DNA of 34,218 nt from a virus: positions 1 through 34,218 of IMG/VR virus record IMGVR_UViG_3300028394_000195, one strand, 5' to 3'. The translations under genes were made by a program, and so were the position numbers. The notes under the pieces are model-generated. The model saw only the letters and a program-made list of their open reading frames with translations, was not told the DNA's origin and did no database searches. Of this stretch, positions 29,731-34,218 are shown in pieces (the first letter of the stretch is position 1; each line of letters starts with the position of its first letter).

Positions 29731-30366
29731 ATGGCACTAACATTGAGTGAATCAGCAAAACAAGAGCGCAAGCTACCAGAATCGGGAGCAACAGTTGGAA
29801 TGCTGTATAGCCTAGTTGATCTAGGCACGCAGAAGACCAACTTCGACAACCAAGAGAAATGGATGGGCAAGGTCCGATTGACCTTTGAGTTGCCTGACCA
29901 GTTAGATGAGTTCGAGGTGGAGGAGAATGGCAAGCGCACCAAGGTCAGCAAGCCGATGGTGGTTTCCATTGAGCAGACCCGCAGTCTTGGCGAGAAGGCC
30001 AGCCTACGGAAACTCTTGGAACAATGGCGCGGTCAGACGTTTACCGCAGCAGAGTTAAAGTCATTCAGCTTAAAGAATCTGCTGGGCAAGCCAGCCATGC
30101 TTACCCTCGTTCACAAGACTAGCCAAGCTGGTCGCGCTTACTGCGCGATTGCTGGTGCGTCTAAGCTGCCCAAGGGCATGACTGCTCCTGCCAAGCCTAC
30201 CAACGATCTTGTTTACTACGAGATCGAGCAGAAAGAAGGCGGTCAGTTCGCGGATATGCCAGAGTGGTTGCAAGACAAGATCCGTGCAAGCAAGGAGTTT
30301 GCTGGTGCAGCGGTCACAACCAAGGTTGGCGGTGAAGACGGAGACGGCAACCAGGTTCCGTTCTAA
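29731..30366 (+). CDS. Single-stranded-DNA-binding protein, phage type
   Basis: A 211-residue protein with a beta-rich N-terminal domain (GATVGMLYSLVDLGTQKTNF, WMGKVRLTFELPDQ...) and aromatic/basic positions typical of OB-fold phage SSBs, and an acidic C-terminus ending GEDGDGNQVPF, the classical SSB tail (acidic residues followed by xPF) that recruits replication and repair proteins. AAAGGAGATACAT before the ATG is an optimal ribosome site, suggesting strong expression. It lies between the resolvase and exonuclease genes, as expected for a recombination/replication set. Confidence 0.78.
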   Translation: MALTLSESAKQERKLPESGATVGMLYSLVDLGTQKTNFDNQEKWMGKVRLTFELPDQLDEFEVEENGKRTKVSKPMVVSIEQTRSLGEKASLRKLLEQWRGQTFTAAELKSFSLKNLLGKPAMLTLVHKTSQAGRAYCAIAGASKLPKGMTAPAKPTNDLVYYEIEQKEGGQFADMPEWLQDKIRASKEFAGAAVTTKVGGEDGDGNQVPF

Positions 30367-30371
30367 GTTGT

Positions 30372-31193
30372 ATGGCTCTTACCATATCAGCTAAAGAGCC
30401 TTCCAATTCCCGCTTGGTCCAAACGGATCAAGCGGGTCATTGGTATCAACAAAATGGCGATTCGGCTCACGTCATTATAGGTGCAAACGGCAAAGAACGT
30501 AACACCACAGTTACCGATGCTCGTAAACTTGGATTACTTCCGAGCGTTACATCAGTAATCGGAATTTTGGATAAACCGCAACTCACAAATTGGAAAATTG
30601 AACAGGCAATAATGTCTTCGTTGACATTACCAAGGGAGGAAAATGAAACGCTCGAAGATTATGCTCGAAGGGTGGTTAAAGACTCTAAAGAGTCAACAAG
30701 CAAAGCAGCGGAGCATGGAACGAGAATGCATCTCGAATTGGAGAACGTCTTACTGGGACGTGCAACCTCCACAGACGAAGTCCTCAAGCCATACATTGAA
30801 ACCTTTAAGAAGTGGGCCGATGAAAACGTTGAGAAAACCTACTGGTGCGAAAAAGCCCTTGTTGGCGCGGGGTATGCGGGGAGATGCGATGCCTACGTCA
30901 AGCTACGCGGTATTGGTGACGCTATCATAGACTTGAAGAATCGGAAGGTGAATCCTAGATACTCACCTTTTTATGAACATTCTGATACGCCCCAATTGTG
31001 GGCCTACAAAAATGCCAGCGAGAATCCCAAGGCGGCCTGCGTGTCAATCGTCTTGGCATCCAACGATTCCAGCAAGATTATGACCAGAACCTGGGATGAC
31101 GATGAGTTGTACCAATCTGGTATTGCCTTCCAAGCTATGTTGAAAATCTGGTGCTGGGTTAAGGGCTACACGCCTCCAGGTTGTAAGCTGTGA
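30372..31193 (+). CDS. PD-(D/E)XK exonuclease, RecB/Cas4-like
   Basis: A 273-residue nuclease probably resecting DNA ends during replication or recombination. Visible elements in order: LLPSVTSVIGILDKPQLTNW, AAEHGTRMHLELENVLLG (HG-x-x-x-H helix), AGYAGRCDAYVKLRG (catalytic Asp of GxxDxxV), AIIDLKNRKVN (D-x-K) and DTPQLWAYKNA (Q-x-x-x-Y). This is the usual RecB/PDDEXK_1 order and the set appears intact. It follows the SSB gene after five bases; both proteins start MALT[LI]S. The stop overlaps a 26-codon gene. Confidence 0.82.
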   Translation: MALTISAKEPSNSRLVQTDQAGHWYQQNGDSAHVIIGANGKERNTTVTDARKLGLLPSVTSVIGILDKPQLTNWKIEQAIMSSLTLPREENETLEDYARRVVKDSKESTSKAAEHGTRMHLELENVLLGRATSTDEVLKPYIETFKKWADENVEKTYWCEKALVGAGYAGRCDAYVKLRGIGDAIIDLKNRKVNPRYSPFYEHSDTPQLWAYKNASENPKAACVSIVLASNDSSKIMTRTWDDDELYQSGIAFQAMLKIWCWVKGYTPPGCKL

Positions 31194-31270
31194 AGAGTCC
31201 CTTCGACCCGCAGGACCTAGAGTGGTTGATGGGGTTGTTGGATAAGTTCTACAAGAGCCTAAGCCAATGA
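31190..31270 (+). CDS. Very small coupled ORF (26 aa)
   Basis: A 26-residue ORF, MKSPFDPQDLEWLMGLLDKF then YKSLSQ, starting GTG in a GTGA overlap with the exonuclease stop and ending in an ATGA overlap with the next start. Being coupled at both ends and reading as an amphipathic helix argue that it is real, though it is too short for a homology call. It has no ribosome site of its own and would depend on re-initiation. Confidence 0.45.
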   Translation: MKSPFDPQDLEWLMGLLDKFYKSLSQ

Positions 31271-31563
31271 CCCCTCCGACCATAGCCGAGATGGGTGACG
31301 AAGCGGCAGCCGTAGTGTGGCGCGTTATGGGCAAGGGGTCGGACAAGTCTGCTTATGGAGATTGGTTGCTGAAAGATAGGCCAACCCATGATTACCATAT
31401 TGCCAGAGCTATTCGCCACCTTGCAACAGCCCAGATGCAACTTCACAAATCCACGCCCTGCCCAGACAACAACGGCGAAACTGCTACCGATCATTTAGAG
31501 CGTGCATTGGTTCGGTGTTTGTTTACGCTCGCACAAATAAAGAAAGAGGTGACAAGATTATGA
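31267..31563 (+). CDS. Hypothetical protein (98 aa)
   Basis: A 98-residue helical protein. The centre, KSAYGDWLLKDRPTHDYHIA followed by RAIRHLATAQMQLHKS, and DNNGETATDHLERALVRCLF resemble small phage proteins of unknown role that may be related to nucleotide-pyrophosphohydrolase-like folds (a DUF5664-type pattern is possible), but the acidic metal motif is not clear, so no activity is assigned. Both ends overlap neighbours by ATGA. Confidence 0.6.
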   Translation: MTPPTIAEMGDEAAAVVWRVMGKGSDKSAYGDWLLKDRPTHDYHIARAIRHLATAQMQLHKSTPCPDNNGETATDHLERALVRCLFTLAQIKKEVTRL

Positions 31564-31826
31564 AAGAGACGGAGGTGGATTTTAGCTGGAACGGAGAAGA
31601 GTACTCTGCATATGGAACGCCATATATTGAGACTACTGAAGAGGACATTGGACCTTGTAGGTGGGGTGAGCATTTCATGTCAGAGACTGTTAATTCGGTT
31701 GAAATGTCTGACATTGAAATCTTGAAAGACGGACAGCTTGTAGTTGATCCTCCCAAGGATTTGTTTGATAAAGCAGATGGTCTTCTCTGCTTGAAGGCAG
31801 GGGATGATTGGGAGCGTTCTAATTGA
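31560..31826 (+). CDS. Hypothetical acidic protein (88 aa)
   Basis: An 88-residue acidic protein (MKETEVDFSWNGEEYSAYGT, EMSDIEILKDGQLVVDPP) with a predicted beta-rich core and no recognised family. The ATG at 31560 overlaps the upstream stop (ATGA) with AGAGGTG upstream and is preferred over a start at 31515. It is followed by a TTG-started small gene overlapping by four bases. Confidence 0.6.
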   Translation: MKETEVDFSWNGEEYSAYGTPYIETTEEDIGPCRWGEHFMSETVNSVEMSDIEILKDGQLVVDPPKDLFDKADGLLCLKAGDDWERSN

Positions 31827-31978
31827 AACTCGCTCTGTCATGGATTTGCTACCACATAGGAAACATAATCAGCTTAACTCTGATGCGGTGGGGGTTGGGT
31901 TATCCAACCTATACTCGCCTTATGGTTTGGTCTTCAAACCTAGATAAAGATGGAGTCATCTGGAAAGACGCAAAATGA
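31823..31978 (+). CDS. Small WSxxLDxxGxIWK-type phage protein (51 aa)
   Basis: A 51-residue protein, MKLALSWICYHIGNIISLTL then MRWGLGYPTYTRLMVWSSNL and DKDGVIWK. I recall close relatives (ICYxxGxxxSxxLMRxGxGYxxYxxLMxWSxxLDxxGxIWK) as common small proteins of unknown function in environmental phages. The TTG start overlaps the previous stop, and its stop overlaps the glycosyltransferase start (ATGA). It has a moderately hydrophobic N-terminal half but no clear membrane span. Confidence 0.68.
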   Translation: MKLALSWICYHIGNIISLTLMRWGLGYPTYTRLMVWSSNLDKDGVIWKDAK

Positions 31979-32640
31979 GAAAAGCATTAGTCACGCAAGC
32001 CTTCGGAGATGAGTGGAAGAAGATACTTGAACTAACCCAGCCGCGCATGGAAGCTTACTGTAAGCGTCACCAGATTGATTTCATTGCGCTGGAGAAGCCA
32101 TTGGCCGAGCCTGTGCAGTACAGTAAGTCGGCGATTGGAAACATCATGGCAACGAAGGGCTACGAACAAGTCACGTTCCTAGATGCCGATGTCCTGGTTG
32201 CAGCCGATTGCCCCGACATAGGCGAAGACGCTGGCGTGTTTTGTGCTTTCGATGAAGGAGCATTCTTAGACCGCAAGCTGGCGATGGGTAAGCTTGCTGG
32301 AACTTTCGGCGCGATCATCGACCCGCGCTTCTACGTCAACACTGGCGTGTTTGTGATCTCCTCCAAGGTGGTAGGCGCACTATCTATGCCACCACTAGGA
32401 CTACTGCCTAACCACTTTGCCGAGCAGACCTGGATGAACATCATGGTTCACATCTGGAACATCCCGCTGACCGAGCTTGACCCTGTTTACAATTGCATGA
32501 CCAGCGTGGAAGAACACTTTGGCCTAGACCGATACTTCGATGCTATGTGTATTCATTACGCTGGGCAGAGTGCTGACTTAGCCAAGCTAGCAGAGCTAAT
32601 TAAGGCCGATGAAGCAGAGCTAGTTGCTGTAGGCCGATGA
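31975..32640 (+). CDS. GT8-like glycosyltransferase (221 aa)
   Basis: A nucleotide-sugar transferase of the GT-A fold. FLDADVLVAAD contains the metal-binding D-x-D (Asp70-Ala-Asp72); RFYVNTGVFVIS, FAEQTWMNIM and the C-terminal IHYAGQ (metal-binding His) follow in the order of the GT8 family (glycogenin/LgtC-like). At 221 residues it is a compact, soluble enzyme with no membrane anchor. Phage glycosyltransferases decorate DNA bases, capsids or host surface polymers; the substrate is not shown here. It starts in an ATGA overlap and ends in one. Confidence 0.8.
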   Translation: MRKALVTQAFGDEWKKILELTQPRMEAYCKRHQIDFIALEKPLAEPVQYSKSAIGNIMATKGYEQVTFLDADVLVAADCPDIGEDAGVFCAFDEGAFLDRKLAMGKLAGTFGAIIDPRFYVNTGVFVISSKVVGALSMPPLGLLPNHFAEQTWMNIMVHIWNIPLTELDPVYNCMTSVEEHFGLDRYFDAMCIHYAGQSADLAKLAELIKADEAELVAVGR

Positions 32641-32846
32641 ACTTTGTGCGAGTAGTACCAGAGTGTGGCAAGTGGCGGTTGCACACCATGAACGGCGAGG
32701 CTCTAGGACCGCGCCTAATCGGAGCGCACATCGAAGGCGTGGCTCCTTTCATGGACATCTTTGATACCAAGGATGAAGCCCAGGACGCAGCGCAATGCTG
32801 GAACATCCTTGCCACAACTTGCAAGCCCAAGAAAAGCTATAAGTGA
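32637..32846 (+). CDS. Hypothetical protein (69 aa)
   Basis: A 69-residue protein (MNFVRVVPECGKWRLHTMNG, then TKDEAQDAAQCWNILATTCK) with three cysteines and no recognised family. Predicted as one beta hairpin followed by a helix. The start overlaps the glycosyltransferase stop by ATGA and the stop overlaps the next GTG start, consistent with a real coupled gene in the early block. Confidence 0.58.
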   Translation: MNFVRVVPECGKWRLHTMNGEALGPRLIGAHIEGVAPFMDIFDTKDEAQDAAQCWNILATTCKPKKSYK

Positions 32847-33160
32847 TCAAAGGCTCGCTAGTCAAGGGTGGATATGACGAAAAGCTACAGCAGTTGGCAG
32901 GCGAGGTTGCCTTGCGTGCGATCATGGATCTTCGCACGCTTCGTAGGCGCGGGGTGGTTAAGTGTATGAAGATTATCGCTAGGCCAGAGTTAGCCAACCT
33001 TCGAGATATGCCAGAATACAAAAACTCGCACAACGTCCAGAAGCTACTGGAAGATTTCCGAAACGGCACAGTCGGCTGGTGGTGCAGGGCGGCTGGCATT
33101 CGGATATGCAACCGAACATTACTGCGCCGAATGAGGGAGGACGATTATGTTCTTTGCTGA
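32843..33160 (+). CDS. Hypothetical basic protein (105 aa)
   Basis: A 105-residue basic protein starting GTG in a GTGA overlap. Segments include YDEKLQQLAGEVALRAIMDL, LRRRGVVKCMKIIARPELAN and a Cys/Arg-rich end (WCRAAGIRICNRTLLRRM). Helical and Arg-rich, possibly nucleic-acid-binding; no family recognised. The next gene starts 14 bases before its stop. Confidence 0.58.
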   Translation: MIKGSLVKGGYDEKLQQLAGEVALRAIMDLRTLRRRGVVKCMKIIARPELANLRDMPEYKNSHNVQKLLEDFRNGTVGWWCRAAGIRICNRTLLRRMREDDYVLC

Positions 33161-33287
33161 TATAGCTGGCGTAACGTGGGTAATTGGCTGGATGATTTTA
33201 TACTCTTGTGTAATTTTATCTGGTATATATTTCGCGCTTTACATAATCCTCTGGATCATAGATCGTATAAAAAAGGAACTAGAATAA
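33147..33287 (+). CDS. Small membrane protein (46 aa)
   Basis: A 46-residue ORF, MFFADIAGVTWVIGWMILYS then CVILSGIYFALYIILWIIDR, almost wholly hydrophobic with a charged tail (IKKELE): one long or two short membrane spans. GGGAGG lies seven bases before the ATG inside the upstream gene, so the start is well supported. The stop and the next start share TAATG. Possible roles include a holin-like or exclusion function; unknown. Confidence 0.62.
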   Translation: MFFADIAGVTWVIGWMILYSCVILSGIYFALYIILWIIDRIKKELE

Positions 33288-33481
33288 TGAGAAGAAAGAA
33301 GCAAATTGAAGTACTAGACATTCGGGAAGTTAAGTCGGCGGTGATCGACATTAAGGTGGATGACAAGACGTTCAACGCTCTGGCTGAGGCTGGTAGGATT
33401 CATCTACAGAAGGATAAGAAGGCGTGCTTTGAGTACGCACTGAACAAGGCGTTGCTGGAACTAGCCGAGATGACTAAATGA
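33287..33481 (+). CDS. Hypothetical small protein (64 aa)
   Basis: A 64-residue charged protein, MRRKKQIEVLDIREVKSAVI followed by DIKVDDKTFNALAEAGRIHL and a helical end. The pattern, short beta then helices, would suit a ribbon-helix-helix-like DNA-binding protein, but this is a guess. AAAAAGGAACTAGAATA precedes the ATG. A longer frame from 33176 is not needed. It overlaps the oxygenase start by four bases. Confidence 0.58.
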   Translation: MRRKKQIEVLDIREVKSAVIDIKVDDKTFNALAEAGRIHLQKDKKACFEYALNKALLELAEMTK

Positions 33482-34050
33482 ACGAAGCATTCAAGCAGAA
33501 GGTTCTAACCGCCAGCGTGGATCGCTACGTCCTCACGCCTACGCAATGCACCATGCTAAGGCAGGATGCCGAGGTCATGGGCATGAAGCGAGCAACTGTG
33601 ATGAACAAAGACGGCACAACACGCAAGTCATTTGCAAGAAGCTGCTCATCGTGCTGGGTTCCTTTCGCTACACATTACGAGTGGATATACAAAGTGATGC
33701 GAGAGTTAACAGACAGCATCAATGCCGATGTATGGCGTTTCGACATCCAGGGCATCCAGCAGTTGCAGATCCTAAAGTACAATCCACTCCAGCAGTTCTG
33801 GTGGCATTGGGACGCATTCACCTCGGAGGCTCCAGTTAGGAAGCTGACGGCAGTGGTCAACCTATCTGATCCTAGCGAGTACCTAGGCGGTGGGTTGCAA
33901 GTTAAGGCTGATCTAGTCAACGGAAGGTTCATCCGCGAACAAGGTGCGGGTACTTGGTTCCCCTCCTACATTGAGCATCGCGCTCGCGCACCTATCTTTG
34001 GTACACGCTGGGTGTTGGTAGCGTGGTTTACAGGACCAGCGTGGAAGTAG
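33478..34050 (+). CDS. 2-Oxoglutarate/Fe(II)-dependent oxygenase
   Basis: A 190-residue dioxygenase of the prolyl-4-hydroxylase/PKHD type. The iron-binding triad is visible as H110-W-D112 (QQFWWHWDAF) and His167 (PSYIEHRARA), and Arg177 (FGTRWVLVAWFTG) is positioned to bind 2-oxoglutarate. YLGGGLQV matches the usual loop (xFxGGxL) before the distal strand. In phages such enzymes may hydroxylate proteins or modified bases; the substrate is unknown. It overlaps the previous gene by ATGA, and its end overlaps the last small gene. Confidence 0.85.
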   Translation: MNEAFKQKVLTASVDRYVLTPTQCTMLRQDAEVMGMKRATVMNKDGTTRKSFARSCSSCWVPFATHYEWIYKVMRELTDSINADVWRFDIQGIQQLQILKYNPLQQFWWHWDAFTSEAPVRKLTAVVNLSDPSEYLGGGLQVKADLVNGRFIREQGAGTWFPSYIEHRARAPIFGTRWVLVAWFTGPAWK

Positions 34051-34218
34051 TCCAACTCAATCCCGAACTATGGATGATGACTCCGAAGGGTGAGGGGCTT
34101 GCATTCTTGGTGACTGACTACGGATTAGATCACAACAAGATCTTCACGATCATGCTTAATCACGGCGAGATTCTTGACTTTGATCTTCGCGATTGTCGCA
34201 GATGTGAGAACCCAAGTT
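34041..34218 (+). CDS. Small TPKGEGLAFLVTDYGLDHN-type protein, 3'-truncated
   Basis: The frame runs off the window, giving at least 59 residues from GTG 34041 or 48 from ATG 34074. The segment MTPKGEGLAFLVTDYGLDHN, then a strand ending EILDFDLRD, resembles small phage proteins I recall with TPKGxGLAxFxxDYGxDHN...GEIWTFxNxxI, of unknown function. The CxxC at the end (CRRCENPS) is unusual for that family. The start and the length are uncertain because the gene is cut by the window end. Confidence 0.55.
   Translation, partial: MEVVQLNPELWMMTPKGEGLAFLVTDYGLDHNKIFTIMLNHGEILDFDLRDCRRCENPS

Noticed and set aside
1-34218. CRISPR array, insertion sequence, integrase or attachment site
   Set aside because: No regularly spaced repeats of array type, no transposase or integrase-like product and no terminal inverted repeats were seen; the phage is probably not an integrating one on this evidence.

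Overview
The window is part of the genome of a tailed, double-stranded DNA bacteriophage with a podovirus-type (short-tail) virion. The evidence is a large terminase, portal, scaffold, a capsid protein resembling the N4-gp56 family, a tail adaptor, a tail-nozzle/stabilisation-type protein, and a run of internal virion (ejection) proteins starting with a T7 gp14-like 'MGGS...PPPP' protein. The host looks Gram-negative: two short ORFs encode lipoproteins with clear lipoboxes, as expected of outer-membrane spanins. Nothing here fixes the host more closely. Genes are tightly packed, with many ATGA/GTGA/TAATG stop-start overlaps, and base composition is mid-range by eye.

Layout. (1) 1-2525, plus strand: the 3' part of an AEP/RepB-like primase with a zinc ribbon, a RepA/DnaB-type ATPase, four imperfect 12-bp iterons that may mark an origin, and two small genes. 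(2) 2526-4842, minus strand: an accessory operon of seven small genes (26 to 244 aa). It includes two single-membrane-span microproteins, a Cys-rich small protein and a two-Cys-cluster protein, and its promoter-distal part is dotted with a repeated CAAACGG-type motif. (3) 4898-9372: small and large terminase, a small lysis-like cluster (membrane peptide, membrane protein, overlapping lipoprotein), and portal. (4) 9369-12808: two different methyltransferases, a small gene, scaffold and major capsid protein, closed by a strong hairpin. (5) 12900-20261: small virion proteins, a second lipoprotein and an XhlA-like coiled-coil membrane protein, tail fibres (one with an S74 chaperone domain), tail adaptor and nozzle protein. 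(6) 20258-28276: internal virion proteins ending in a GH108-like peptidoglycan hydrolase. (7) 28273-28638, minus strand: a lone secreted-protein gene, a moron-like insertion. (8) 28667-34218, plus strand: nuclease, Holliday-junction-resolvase-like protein, SSB-like protein, PD-(D/E)XK exonuclease, a chain of tiny genes, a GT8-like glycosyltransferase and a 2-oxoglutarate/Fe(II) oxygenase, running off the window end.

How the parts fit: primase, ATPase, SSB, exonuclease and resolvase would form the replication/recombination set. No DNA polymerase or RNA polymerase was found, so the phage either depends on the host or carries them outside the window. The order at the right end (SSB to oxygenase) and left end (primase, helicase) would make one continuous early module if the genome were circularly permuted. 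The least explained and most interesting parts are the minus-strand operon with its repeats, the two candidate lysis cassettes, and the shared sequence tags among the ejection proteins.
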